A DNA stretch of 36,442 bases from Verrucomicrobiota bacterium (GCA_016871805.1 VHCG01000039.1:1-36442), one strand, 5' to 3'. Counted from the first letter of the stretch, positions 26,501 through 36,000 are shown. Notes: generated from the letters alone by a model not told the origin. Translations and numbers: made by a program.

Positions 26501-28937
26501 ATTGGGAGCGGGCGGTGAGGTCGTAGACCGGGGTGTCCACCGCCGCGATGCGGCTGGACGCCCTGGGTGCGCCAAGGGTCGCGGCCCGGAGGTTGATGCC
26601 GGGGTAGTCCGCGATGTCGGTGTCAATCTCCAGGTAGGCCGCGGTGTCGGGCCGGATGACGCGGTCGGGGGCGACCCCCGCACGGTCCACGCCGCTGAAC
26701 AGGATGGCTCCAACGCCCAGCTCAGCCAGCGTACCGGAATCGGGTGCCGTGGAGCCCGTGCCCTTGATCCCGCCAACCAGCGACGAGCCGGACATGAGAT
26801 AGGACCCCTGAGGAAATGCGGAAATCACGGTGTGCGCGTACTTCGCCGGATTGGTCGGATCCTGGCCCCACCGGAGGGTGAGATTCGCGGCCGTCGCAGG
26901 ATCCACGGTGCCACCCTCGCCCTGCAGCCCACCGTCCCGGGTGACCCGGAGCACCCCGCCATCCGCAGTGAACAGCACCCGGGCGATGTCGCTGGCCGCG
27001 CCGCATTCGGGTGTCGCCCCGGGTTGGTCGACGCAGGCCCGGTCATACCAAACCTCGAACGGGACCACCCCGGTGAGCGAGCTTGTCGGGGCCACGATGC
27101 GGTCCCGGTTGAGATCGATGCCACCCGACACCGAGACGATCGCCTGAGAAGGCTGTCGGACATCGGCGTAGGGGAAGTGCGGATGGAACCGCCCCGGGCC
27201 GAGTTGGAGCCGAGTCGTGATGGACCCGTTGTTGTCGGGATCGATGCTGATCTCGGCCGTTCCGCCCAGCACCCCGGCGACGCCGAGGTAGACATGGTCG
27301 TTGGCGGCCTTGATGGCCGATTCCGGGTTCTGAAGCACCGCCCTCTTGGCGAAGAGGGCATCGAGGTCGATCCGTCGCGGCATCGACGCCGTGGACACGG
27401 TGGCGTTGATCCGGCCGGATGGGACGATCCACTCGAGCGCGGAGGTCTGGTAGTCGATGGGCTTGGACTCCTCCGTCAGACGTCCCCCGGGAAACGCTAC
27501 GGGCCCGATCGGACTCACGGAGGCATTGAGCGGGACATTGGTCGCAGTGATCGTCCCGAGGAACTGTCGGGTCACCCCGTTGGTCACAAAGCCCACCCCC
27601 GGCGGCAGCTGGAGGGTGAGCAGACCGGCGCGGAGTCCAGCGCCGCCGAGCTGGAGGGACTCCCGCGTGAAGCGCAGTCCCGCCGCGAGGTCGGCATCGG
27701 GAATCGGCCCCGTCACGGGCACCGTGCCCGCCCCCTTGAAGTAGGCGATGCCGGCGGGATCGATCGCAACGGCCATCGGACTGCCGCCGAACGAGTAGGC
27801 CGCCCCCGCGCCCGGCAGCGCCCCGTTGCCAGCCGGGATCGTCAGCATGGTCGCCACCTGCCCCGACGCCGGGGGGGCCGCAGCCGCCGCAGGATCGTTG
27901 GAGATCGCCGAAAAGGTCGTCTGGAAGGTCCCAAACCGCAGGTCGCCGTTGAAGTCGAGCAGACGCCCGTTTGCGGACGACACGCCTTTCTGGACCGGAA
28001 CATATCCCTCCGACGCGTCATCCAGGTATTCGACAGTCACCGAAGCCACATAGGTCCGCTGAACCGCATCTAGGGGGACCGCGGGCTTGATCAGGATAGG
28101 GTCGACCGCCCGGTTCGTGTCCGCATTCGGGCCGAACTTCGGCGTTGGCAGAAAGGACAGGATCCTGTAGGGCTGGACGGAAGGGACCTTTCGCAGGAAC
28201 TCGGACGTCTGCAGTGGAATTCCGTTCCCCAGATCATCAACGAGGGAAGCCCGGAGCCTAATCGGCACGTCGACCGCCCCGCCGCCGGAATCGTACCGGT
28301 AGACCGTCACCTTCGGGATCACCGAGAACGCTGCATTCGCGGAATCAGCCACCGCCGTGCGCACGCGGAACCGCTGGCTCCACGCGTTGGACTCCGGATC
28401 CACGACCACCTGGAAGGCCGGCTCGTTGGTGTTCCGGAAATGGATGTAGGAGTTCCCAGGCAACTGGGTTCCGGCCTGGCCGAGATCCCTGTTCGGAAGG
28501 CTCGTGGTGTCAGACACCGAGACCAGTCGGAACCGGTACAGTCGCGAGGGATCCAGCCGGGTGTAGGGCACGATCTCGGTCTCCAGCACCACCGGCGTGA
28601 GGACATTCGCTACGGCCACGGTGATGGCATGGGTATCCCCCACCGTGTCGTTTCCTCGCTCCAATCCACCCTTGAGATGGATCCCCACCGGCTTGCCCTG
28701 GTCATCCAACAGCTGCCAGGTCGAGCGGAGCGTGCGCTTCCCCTTGGCGGGGAAGCTCTGGGTGAACTCGGCCCGGACCCGCACCGAATCGGCATCGAGC
28801 CGTCTGACCAGATACCCCGGGGCGGAGTTGGATGGCGTCGTGAGGGTCGCAACACCCGCACCCTGCACCCACGTCGGGGCGGAGGTCAGCACGAGCCCCA
28901 CCACCCATGTCAGCAGCCAAGTCCGGAACGTGTTCAT
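23547..28937 (-). CDS. Giant exported protein with long amphipathic helical region, first gene of operon
   Basis: A 1796-residue protein with signal peptide MNTFRTWLLTWVVGLVLTSA, cleaved near WVQG-AG. Residues 30-1150 are beta-rich with Ig/jelly-roll character and Cys in PECGAASD, KLTCPGG, NGCSPAG, AQCELF and KYLCPDT. Residues about 1170-1490 change to long amphipathic helices rich in Gln, Asn, Asp and Ala (VDRLLDDLYG, REYIRQQINDQLIQNQVVAV, DVINSVTTELDSGLQQVN), with one small hydrophobic stretch VIAGALAGAAVNDV. From 1500 to the end it is glycine-rich beta (GGFFDMTGG, IGAGAGAFFFLEGP) with Cys in RTCTLDP, SSCLLQV, EALCLV and CPFC. I recognise no family. The helical part could be membrane- or lipid-binding or oligomerising; this is inference. 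It heads the operon, with its promoter expected in the interval above 28937. Confidence 0.85.
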   Translation of the reverse strand: MNTFRTWLLTWVVGLVLTSAPTWVQGAGVATLTTPSNSAPGYLVRRLDADSVRVRAEFTQSFPAKGKRTLRSTWQLLDDQGKPVGIHLKGGLERGNDTVGDTHAITVAVANVLTPVVLETEIVPYTRLDPSRLYRFRLVSVSDTTSLPNRDLGQAGTQLPGNSYIHFRNTNEPAFQVVVDPESNAWSQRFRVRTAVADSANAAFSVIPKVTVYRYDSGGGAVDVPIRLRASLVDDLGNGIPLQTSEFLRKVPSVQPYRILSFLPTPKFGPNADTNRAVDPILIKPAVPLDAVQRTYVASVTVEYLDDASEGYVPVQKGVSSANGRLLDFNGDLRFGTFQTTFSAISNDPAAAAAPPASGQVATMLTIPAGNGALPGAGAAYSFGGSPMAVAIDPAGIAYFKGAGTVPVTGPIPDADLAAGLRFTRESLQLGGAGLRAGLLTLQLPPGVGFVTNGVTRQFLGTITATNVPLNASVSPIGPVAFPGGRLTEESKPIDYQTSALEWIVPSGRINATVSTASMPRRIDLDALFAKRAVLQNPESAIKAANDHVYLGVAGVLGGTAEISIDPDNNGSITTRLQLGPGRFHPHFPYADVRQPSQAIVSVSGGIDLNRDRIVAPTSSLTGVVPFEVWYDRACVDQPGATPECGAASDIARVLFTADGGVLRVTRDGGLQGEGGTVDPATAANLTLRWGQDPTNPAKYAHTVISAFPQGSYLMSGSSLVGGIKGTGSTAPDSGTLAELGVGAILFSGVDRAGVAPDRVIRPDTAAYLEIDTDIADYPGINLRAATLGAPRASSRIAAVDTPVYDLTARSQYYLRSAGISGVHEAKAFTESLTLYGYPVKLTSLMLSYLDNRNQKSRTDGFVAVPYPSEFTVEFSELKLTCPGGLDSAEVDSAQPLDLEYWQQAPITPLSLRFETANGCSPAGPAALVLGVRAQCELFANALDGELGFRSNGQIATRADGIAPPFDSRLKMPSVGLPGPSSKTYAFTPSQDVYFNAQNAPGAPASGFLNLAGSVDVPFFKDLKWHVHTRARYTAGLSPTLYAVMSGWTSGSDSFFSNVFFDPAHKGFTGASLDAYRESSQQGGTYAVKAEQDWLGLTQAFHYSLQWNAGGRAFSAKDVTKDFFVFSLTHRAKYLCPDTAELTFGLSYDGLPQINMAGFASQALDAGVGYTQNLIDALGTSGADALLSGIDAGRTLLSNEIEKLISPLLDGPIMTGVDRLLDDLYGLPGTATVTVSSADAAADIAARIRNVGGTVRQSIDSAFANTGVDTATGLADDKLAKVQTGIQQLVGDPNGLLRTQGVKKLVSSLVAREAPQFVSVIAGALAGAAVNDVINSPALDQIRGSLTNVDGIISQVRAKITDPSTGMSAQIQAVLTTELNGICNRVADSVEDELGRYSVSGTIDLPEVPRLQLREYIRQQINDQLIQNQVVAVLETQIRQYAQDVINSVTTELDSGLQQVNTALRDVIATQLAEVDQSINQQVLGPMSDMIGSGRLTGYAHIEGDSLSLLRVDGLFRWKVPEEMDFKAYLQIKQLTSDNSGGCIPPGETANEILIGADDVPLKWISPGLSGNVGVKFTVMGGEPIGLGGFFDMTGGPLTFEAFEIRDMAAAVAFGAIHGDPTAAENYLAANLDLQMGGYGLAGGAFFGRTCTLDPILLIDPEVASVLGTPPFTGAYVYGEARLPVNELIGIPSSCLLQVNIGAGAGAFFFLEGPTFGGKLVGEVSGEALCLVSISGRMSLVGVKEGLNLTSPMRFSGTGTLKGKVGVCPFCVKFKESVGIRFSVSQGQISSPELSY

Positions 28938-29222
28938 GCCGCAGAAGTATCAGACGCGGACTCTTGTGGACTGCGGGTAGCCATTCGCACCGTTGCCGAG
29001 CAACATCATGGTCTGATGCGAGGAACTGACAATCCTCCTAAGTCCGCGGGCCATAGTGACGAGGCTAGACAGGGGATGGCAATCGGGTTCCTCTGGGAAC
29101 ACCAAAAAGTTTCAGTGGGCTGCGTCATCGCCCCGGACGGCTCGCATGCGACGAACCTGGCAGTGCACTTAGAGCCTTCCTCTCGAACCCGTCGAGTTGC
29201 ATACTCCTCTCGTTCGACTCCT
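28938..29222. promoter_or_regulatory. Divergent intergenic region between giant operon and lipoprotein gene
   Basis: These 285 bases separate the start of the giant operon (minus) from the lipoprotein start (plus), so both promoters should lie here. I see no convincing -35/-10 pair. A short hairpin, catca/tgatg around TGGTC near 29006, is the only structure noted. No Shine-Dalgarno sequence precedes either start. Confidence 0.4.
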
Positions 29223-29573
29223 ATGCACCTCATTGCTTTTCCCCGACTCAAGGCCCTCTCCCCTTCCCTCTTTCTCGGACTCCTCCTCGTCGGCTGTGCC
29301 ACTCGGACCCCGGTAGCCCTGTCCACGCCGACGGTTGTCGACGCTGCGTGTGGCGAGTGCCTTTTCGGACTGCCCGGCAAGGGCTGCGACCTTGCGGTGC
29401 GCGTCGAGGGACGGAGCTACTATGTCAATGGGGTCGACATGGACTCGCTAGGCGACGCGCATGCGAAGGACGGCCTATGTGAGGTGATCCGTAAGGCGAA
29501 GGTCACGGGCGAAGTCCGCAACGGCCGCTTCGTAGCCTCGACCTTCGACCTCCTGCCCGCAGGAAGCCGATGA
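29223..29573 (+). CDS. Small Cys-rich lipoprotein (DUF6370-like)
   Basis: A 116-residue protein from ATG 29223. The open frame extends upstream, but here a Lys/Arg start and hydrophobic stretch (RLKALSPSLFLGLLLVGC) give a clear lipoprotein signal with lipobox LVGC, so this start is preferred. The mature part is one compact domain: ACGECLFGLPGKGCDLAVRV, then SYYVNGVDMDSLGDAHAKDG, CEVIRKAKVTGEV and GRFVASTFDLLP. The pattern C-G-E-C, a later G-C-D-L, and the GDAHA..GLC segment match the small family I know as DUF6370, whose function is undescribed. The Cys and His residues could bind metal, which is inference. It is divergent from the giant operon and 73 bases upstream of the SMP-30-like gene on the same strand. 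Confidence 0.8.
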   Translation: MHLIAFPRLKALSPSLFLGLLLVGCATRTPVALSTPTVVDAACGECLFGLPGKGCDLAVRVEGRSYYVNGVDMDSLGDAHAKDGLCEVIRKAKVTGEVRNGRFVASTFDLLPAGSR

Positions 29574-29646
29574 GGAAGCCGGGTGAATTCCCCCCGGATC
29601 AGTTTAGGGTTCCCACAAGCCTTGCATCGGTCCCAGTTTCCGCCCG

Positions 29647-30501
29647 ATGAACGCCGAGTACGTGGTCGGAGCCGGGTCTATCCTTTCAGAAGGACCCGTC
29701 TGGTGGCAGGGAACCCTTCTGTTGGTCGACATCGAGCGCCGCAAGATCCATCGATGGGATCCCCAAACCCAGAAGCACGAACACTGGGAGTTCCCGCATC
29801 GGCTCGGCTTCGTGATCCCGTCGACCCTCGACGATTTTGTTGTCGGAGCGGATGCCGGGTTGGCCCGGGTGGATCTGACGTCGGGTCGGCTCACCGACTG
29901 GACCCGTCCTGCCGCGGAACCCGATGACCATCGGTTCAATGACGCCAAGTGCGATCCTGCGGGACGCCTCTGGGCGGGCACCCTCGCCCTGAGCGAGGCG
30001 CCGGAGCTCGGAACGCTGTATGTCGTCGGACCCGACGCCGTCCCGAGGCCCCGGGTCCCGAAGGTCACTATCTCCAACGGCCTCGCCTGGTCGCCAGACG
30101 GCGGGACCCTCTACTACATCGACTCGGCCACGCGCCGGGTGGACGCCTTCGATTTCGATTCCGCAACCGCATCGCTCGCAAACCGGCGCATGGTCATCCG
30201 GTTCGAGGACGGCCTTCCTGACGGCATGGCGATTGACCAAGCGGGCCACCTCTGGGTGGCGCTGTGGGGTGGATGGAAGGTGGCGTGTCACGACCCGTGG
30301 ACGGGGCGTCGTCTTGCGGAGATTCCCCTGCCGGTGGAGGCGGTGACCTCGTGCTGCTTCGGCAACAACGACGAGCTTTGGATCACCACCGCCAGCCGCG
30401 ACCTGGATGCCGCGGGTCGCGCCGCCCAACCGCTGGCCGGCGGGGTATTCCGGGCCCGGGTCGGCATCGGCGGTCCGCCCGTCGTCCCCTTCGCAGGTTA
30501 G
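29647..30501 (+). CDS. SMP-30/gluconolactonase/LRE-family protein
   Basis: A 284-residue cytoplasmic protein with the six-bladed propeller pattern of the SMP-30/regucalcin/gluconolactonase family. Metal-site residues are visible: Glu15 in LSEGPVWW, the Asn of HRFNDAKCDPAGRLWAG, the Asn of TISNGLAWSPDG, and the Asp of GLPDGMAIDQAGHLWVA. The closing blade has TSCCFGNNDELWITTAS. Members hydrolyse sugar lactones such as gluconolactone, or related esters, using a single divalent metal. The substrate cannot be assigned here. The length is typical. ATG 29647 gives the family's normal N-terminus. It follows the lipoprotein gene and converges with the sterol-oxidase-like gene across 39 bases with no obvious terminator. 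Confidence 0.92.
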   Translation: MNAEYVVGAGSILSEGPVWWQGTLLLVDIERRKIHRWDPQTQKHEHWEFPHRLGFVIPSTLDDFVVGADAGLARVDLTSGRLTDWTRPAAEPDDHRFNDAKCDPAGRLWAGTLALSEAPELGTLYVVGPDAVPRPRVPKVTISNGLAWSPDGGTLYYIDSATRRVDAFDFDSATASLANRRMVIRFEDGLPDGMAIDQAGHLWVALWGGWKVACHDPWTGRRLAEIPLPVEAVTSCCFGNNDELWITTASRDLDAAGRAAQPLAGGVFRARVGIGGPPVVPFAG

Positions 30502-30540
30502 CCCCGGATAGGCCTTAGAAACCAGGCCGGTCGCCCCGGC

Positions 30541-32585
30541 TCACTTCAATGGCACCAGCCTGAAGAACCGGCGGTCGGACGCCGTGTCCACGGTGACCTC
30601 CACCGGCCCCGGAGCGTGGGTCGACATCGGAGTCCAGGATTTCAGGTCGCCGCTGGTCTCGACCACCTGGGAGCCCGGGCTGGCAGGCTGGAGCTTGACC
30701 TTGGCCTGCAGTAACCTGACCGGACCGTCATTGCCTCCAGCACCTCCACGCTTTGCGGCAGGCTGGATGTGCTGGACACCCCCTCCCCTCTTCCTCGGAG
30801 ACCCCTCGAGCCCGATCGGCTGCACGGGCGGCAGGAACCGATCGAGGAACGACGTTGAGAAGATCCGGAACGGATCGAGGGCATCCAGCTGTTCGATAGC
30901 GGCCCGGAATCCGTCCTCGGGAGCCTGTCCCGTCGATACGCACTCGGGAATGATATCCTCCAGCAGAGTTCCGTCGGTCCACGGACCTGCTGCGGTGAAC
31001 GCCCAGCCCTTGGACCATTCGATCCGCATCTGGGCGTAGTCACCCGAGTAGTTCTGGAACATCCAGCGTTCCAGACCCCGGAAGTAGTCATTGGCCTTCG
31101 GCGTGCCCGGGACCGTCAGGATGTTGAGCCAGACCCCAGTATCCAATTCCGGCCGACCCGGAACCGGCCGCAGCGGCGAGAGCCGGGGCGAACGCGCACC
31201 GGGCACACCGCAATCCTCGGGACGCTCCAGACCGTTGACGCGCACCTCAATGCACGAGTTCATGGGGTAGTCCCACCGCGCCCGGTAACCATCCCTCAGG
31301 GTCACCAGCTGGGCGTGGTACTCGCTGACCACCCGTTGGACATCAGCCCGACGACATGGACGACGAATCCGCTGGAGGTGACCCGCAGCGTCGTCGGCTG
31401 GATGTACAGCATCAGGTCCCTCGACCAGCCCCAGAGATCCCACGAATTCCCAAGGAACAGGCCCGCCTTGATCACCGCGAACTGGGCCTGTCCCAGCGCC
31501 GGCGTCAGGAACCCGGAACCGGAGATCACCGTTCCGAGGATGGACGCGATCGCCGGGTCGATGTTGTCCGAGAAGGGATAGTTGTAGGGATCTCCGACCT
31601 CCTTCGACTCCCTCGGCTTCTCGGCCGACACCGTCCAGACCTTGAGCCACGACTCATCCGTGAATGGGAACACGATGGCCTCAGTCCTTCCCGAGGCATC
31701 GAGGAAGCTCGCGAAGGTCCGACCCGACGAGAAGGCCGGGGCGAAGAGTTCCGAGTTGGGGATGTCGGCGAGGCTCTGACAGCGCAGGCGGACATTGGCT
31801 CCGACCCGCAACGTGGCCTCCACCACGAAACTCCGTCCGAGGTGCGGACACAGGCTGCTGGCTTCCGGGTCGGACCGGCCGATGCGACGCAGCTCATATC
31901 GGGACGTGGCCGGGTTCCAGGCCACGACCGTCATCGGCACCATGAGATTGGCGAGGGACCCGAAGGTGTGTCCTGGAAGGACCTGTTTCCCGACGGCCGG
32001 GACCGCGGTTCCGTGTCCGGCGATGGCCAGGACACCCCCCAGGGTGAGAGCCCCGGGTGCTGGGGTTGCCGTCATTCCAAGCCCCGCATTCTCGAGTCCC
32101 TCCAGCAGCGTCTCCATCAGGATGCCGCACTGCGCGGTGACCGTTGGCGGCGAAACCGTCGTGTCGATCGACATCGCCGTCAGGTACGCCCGGGTGTCGA
32201 GGAGGATGACCTTCGTGTCGCAGGTCGTGCCCGGATCGACCAGGATGGGAACCCACGAGTGGCCACTGCCCCGGGCGCGGATGCGGTAGCCGGCGGCAGC
32301 GGCCCAGTTGACGATCAACACCACCTCCTGGGGCGTCTTCGGCACCGCGGTCCAGACCGCGTCGAGGACGATCTCCCCGGACCAGTTCTTGAAGACCTGC
32401 AGGAAGACGGGGATGGAACCCGGGAATCCGGGCGGTGGCGAACAGGGCGCGGCCGGGTCGCCGGCGAGGACCCTGTGGACCGGGGTCCAGGTCAGAAGAC
32501 CGGCACCCGCGAGTCGAAGGAAATTCCGGCGACCGGAGGTCGTGTCCATGTGGGCGGCAGCGGCGGTTTGAATGTCGGTGGCCAT
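30541..32585 (-). pseudogene. Tat-exported sterol-oxidase-like FAD protein, interrupted by one frameshift
   Basis: Two adjacent reading frames make one protein of about 681 residues. The first (from ATG 32585) has a twin-arginine signal SGRRNFLRLAGAGLL, an FAD-binding PCMH domain with RIRARGSGHSW (His109, the usual covalent FAD site in this superfamily), GALTLGGVLAIAGHGTAVP, and a substrate domain like that of type II cholesterol oxidase. It then runs into frame-shifted sequence and stops at 31302. The second frame continues the family pattern from about 31356 with RRADVQRVVSEYHAQL, RWDYPMNSCIEVRVNGLE and WLNILTVPG. The C-terminus carries the module VVETSGDLKSW ... RRFFRLVPL. Total length 2045 bases is one short of a multiple of three, so a single missing base explains it. 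It may be a recent pseudogene or a sequencing error. The sterol or alcohol substrate is unproven. Confidence 0.85.
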
Positions 32586-32642
32586 CGTGAGTCTCTCTAA
32601 AACGACAGGACACCCACCCGGGAGTTAACCACCGAGTCACTT

Positions 32643-32713
32643 CCCCGCGGTGTAGGTGCTTCCGTACCCAGTGACGCAGGGCACTGCATCACCCACCGTT
32701 CCGGAATCCGACG
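32643..32713. repeat. 71-bp imperfect direct repeat, copy 1
   Basis: This copy pairs with 32872-32942 at a constant offset of 229 bases with no gaps; about 57 of 71 positions match by eye. The conserved core is cccagtg-NN-gca-N-ggcactgcatc, in which cagtg and cactg can form a short hairpin. It lies 58 bases upstream of the sterol-oxidase-like gene start. Confidence 0.75.
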
Positions 32714-32768
32714 GTCTCCAGGACCAGAGGTCCTGCACCGGTGGGCTCTGCAGTGCCGTGCCGAACCT

Positions 32769-32786
32769 GGCCGCTTCCTAGCGGCC
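32769..32786. other. Perfect 7-bp hairpin between the two repeat copies
   Basis: ggccgct (32769-32775) pairs with agcggcc (32780-32786) around loop TCCT. A second small hairpin, ggacc/ggtcc with loop AGA, lies at 32721-32733. With the repeat cores they make this spacer unusually hairpin-rich. Confidence 0.5.
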
Positions 32787-32871
32787 AGCCCCCCGGGGCG
32801 TCACTTCACCCCGCCCATCCGAAATTCCCATCGACACACATGAACGATTCCAACGTTCACCCGATCCGCCC

Positions 32872-32942
32872 CCCCGTGGTGTGGGTGTTCCCGCGCCCAG
32901 TGTTGCAAGGCACTGCATCGCCGCCCTTTCCGGAACCCGACG
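32872..32942. repeat. 71-bp imperfect direct repeat, copy 2
   Basis: Second copy of the repeat at 32643-32713; see that entry. Both copies, with the spacer hairpins, fill the 424-base interval between the sterol-oxidase-like gene and the LamG protein. No gene with family support was found in this interval. A plus-strand open frame covers it but shows no protein motif. Confidence 0.75.
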
Positions 32943-32960
32943 CGATCCATTCCGGAAATG

Positions 32961-32991
32961 AAAAAGCCCCCTCCCGATCGGGAGGGGGCTT
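32961..32991 (-). terminator. Strong intrinsic terminator after the LamG/Ig gene
   Basis: A perfect 13-bp GC-rich stem, agccccctcccg and its outer A paired with cgggagggggct and its outer T, closes a two-base AT turn as written (in practice a 4-base loop or larger). On the minus strand it is followed by a run of T (complement of aaaaa at 32961-32965). It lies 18 bases past the LamG gene stop. Confidence 0.93.
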
Positions 32992-33009
32992 GAATCGAGC
33001 GTCAGCGAA

Positions 33010-36000
33010 TTACTGCTGCACGCGGTAGAATTTCGCGCCGGTGTCTGCGGGAACCGTGTAGGGCGAGGCTGCACCCGGGATTTCGCCATAGGGTCCGGCG
33101 AGGGTCGCCGACTCCTGGAGAATGCCACCGTCGTAGGTGATGACCGAGCCATTGATGGTGATCGTCGGATCGACGGCGGTGCCGACGAAGCTGACCCGGT
33201 TCATGCCGGCTGTGAAGATGGCGCCGACCTCGAGCGGGGTCAGGGCCCGGCGCCAGACACCGAGATCATCGATGTTCCCAGAGCCGGTTTCCGGGTAGAG
33301 CCCGGTGGGGTCCTGACCTATGGTGGCCGGGAGGCCAGTATCGACGTTCTGGGCTGCCGCGGTGGACGTGCCGCTCTGCTTAAACCCTTTCGCGAGGGAA
33401 CCGTCGAGGTAGACGGCCACCTGCGATTTGCGATCGAACACGTAGGCGAGGTGGTGCCAGCTGCCGTCATTGATGCAGCTGACCTCGCCGTAGTATCCGG
33501 CGCCCTCGTTGTCGAGGTCGAACAAGGTCACTGCCCAGCCACCGTAGTTGACCGGTGCCGGATCGGGTTCCGAGCCGCTTCCGTTGCCGTAGCCGTAGGC
33601 GGGGGCGAGGGAGATGCCGGGGTTGAAGTTCGCGTTCTTGGCCGTGCAGAAGAACGGCAGGTCGCCCCCGATGTAGTCCTGCGGGAGCTTGATCCAGAAC
33701 GCGACGGTGAAGTTCACGTTCGAGCCGAACTGGAGGTCCGGTCGCACACCCAGGGTCACGTAGGTAGTGTTGGTGGTCGTTGTCTCACCCGGGGTTGGGG
33801 TAGGCTCGCCGAAGTCTGACTTGTAGTCGAGCGACAGCCCGATCTTGCCATCGAGAAACCCAGGAACCGTGATATTGCTGCTGGTGGTGGTCTGACGGAT
33901 CGCGGTGCCGTTGTTGCCCCGTCCCGTCGAATCGATGAGCGATCCGTCGAATGGAAGGTGCAGCACAAGGCCGGGGATGTTCGGCGGCGTGCTTGGAGCT
34001 TGCAGGACAAGGATCCGAGCAGTGTCGCTGGTGACCGCACCGGCGCCGTTGTACACCTTGACGGTGTAGTTCGCGGCATCAGCCGGGGTCAGCCCGGTGA
34101 TCGTGTACCGCGCCGAGGTGGCGCCGGCGATGTCGACCCCATTCTTCTGCCACTGGTAGGCCAGCGGGATGGATCCGTAGGCGTTCACCGACAGCGTCGC
34201 ATTCAGCGTCGCGTAGTTGGTGATCGAGGTCGGCTGGATCGAGATTTTTGGTGCCGTGTTGTTGCCGTAGATCGAGGCGTAGTGGGCGAGGATCGCCTCA
34301 TCGGTAAGGGCTGTATTATAAATGGCAACCTCATCGATCAGCCCGTTGAAGGTGCCCGCATAGGCCGGGGCGTTTCCGAGACGCTTCGAGCCGATCGAAA
34401 CGGGCGAGGAGGAGGCACGGAGGCCGCCATTCTCGGCCGGACGGCCGGCGCCGCTTCCGGAGAGCTGCCCATCGACGTAGATCCGGATCTGGGGGGCCTC
34501 GGGAACAGTCTGGTCATAGACGCCCACGACGTGCTGCCAGGTCCCGTTGGGGCCAACCTCGGCCTCAGCTGCATAAATGCTGTTGTTGTTCCCTCGAGTC
34601 ATCAGGCGGTACTTGCCGTTGACGATGTCGAGGGCGAACTGCTCGTTAGCCGTCGTTCCATCAGCGCCGGTGCCCTTGGCCACCAGTGAAGTCTCGTCGG
34701 GCAGACCCTCGGGACCCTTGGCCCAGCACTCGATCGTGAAGGACACGTTGGTGCCCTGGAAGTTGATGGCCGTTCCGCTGAGCTGTCCGACGTAGCTGTT
34801 CTCACCGCTGAACAGGACCGCACGATCGCCATCCAGCTGCGAGTAGCCCTCCTGGTCGAGGGTGACCTTGGAGTACACGCCGTTGTTGTAGCCGGCGTAG
34901 TCATACGCGGTTGTTCCGGCCGTCTCGTTCAGACGCCAGTAGGCCATGGGCGAACTGGCGATGACGGCCGCCGGGTACTGCTTAGGAGCCGCGATTACGG
35001 TGAGGACTGCGGCGGCACTCGGGGCGGAACCCGCTTCGTTGGAAGCCACACAGGTATAGCTGGCGCCGTTGTTCGCGACCGTCGCCGTCGTGGTGAAGGT
35101 CGTCGTGGTGGCGCCATCGATGTTCACGCCGTTGAGCTGCCACTGATAGGTCTGGGGCTTGGTGCCACCGGTCTCCACGGAAAGCGTGAAGGATCCACCA
35201 TCAAAGCGGGCCACGGAGACGGGCTGCTTCGTCACGATCGGCTTGGCGACCTGGATGTCGAGTTTGACGGAGTCGGTGACCGATCCATTGGGATTGGTGA
35301 CGGTCACGGAGTAGGTCGGCGTGCCGGCCTGCAGATCCGTGAGCTTCAGGGACGGACCCGTCTCGCTGAGAGGCTTGCCATCCACGCTCCAGGCATAGGA
35401 CAGCGGCTCGTTGCCATCGGCGACCACGTTGAGGGTGATGGAGTCGCCCTTGTACAGGGTGGGCCAGGTCGCCCCGAGGAAACCCGTCGGGGAGGAGATC
35501 GACTTCGTGATGACGGGCGAGACTTTCGCCGCCAGATAGAGCTGGAGGATTTCGGCCGAGGTCAGCGCCCGGTTCCAGATGGCCGGCTCGTCGATGCCAC
35601 CCTGAAAATAGGTGCTCAAGCCACCGACCACCTCGTAGGCACCACCCGTCACGGCATCCGCCTGGGCACCGATCACCCAGCCATTCTCGGTGATGACCGG
35701 GCCATTGGAGGACTCCAGGGATCCAATCTCCTGACCGTTGCGGAAGAGCGTCCACTTGCCGATTCCGTAGGTACCCGCGAGGAACACCCAGTTGCCCAGA
35801 TCACCCTGGGGCATGGGAACCAGGACGGAGTCATAGTAGTTCGCGCCGTCGGTCACACCGATCTCGTAGTTGTTGGTGTTGCCGTAGCCCGCATTGGCAT
35901 CGCCACGCGAGAGACGGAGGAACACCTCGGCGTTCTTGTCATCCCAGCCGCGGGCGATGATGTTGCGGAAGAAGTTCTTCGCGGTCGGCTTCACCCACGC

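Noticed and set aside
26502-28073. Plus-strand open frame of 523 codons opposite the giant 1796-residue gene
   Set aside because: Same reasons: low-complexity Arg/Gly/Asp composition, no start signals, fully inside the real gene.
31345-31360. Programmed -1 ribosomal frameshift in the sterol-oxidase-like gene
   Set aside because: No slippery heptamer of the X-XXY-YYZ type and no downstream stimulatory hairpin were found at the junction; a mutation or sequencing error is simpler.
32741-33028. Plus-strand small open frame over the second 71-bp repeat
   Set aside because: It overlaps the repeat, the terminator and the end of the LamG gene; no protein motif, so it is not called as a gene.
34575-35150. 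Repeated Ig and LamG motifs considered as a CRISPR-like or tandem DNA repeat
   Set aside because: The similarity is at the protein-domain level only; there are no regular identical DNA repeats or spacers.
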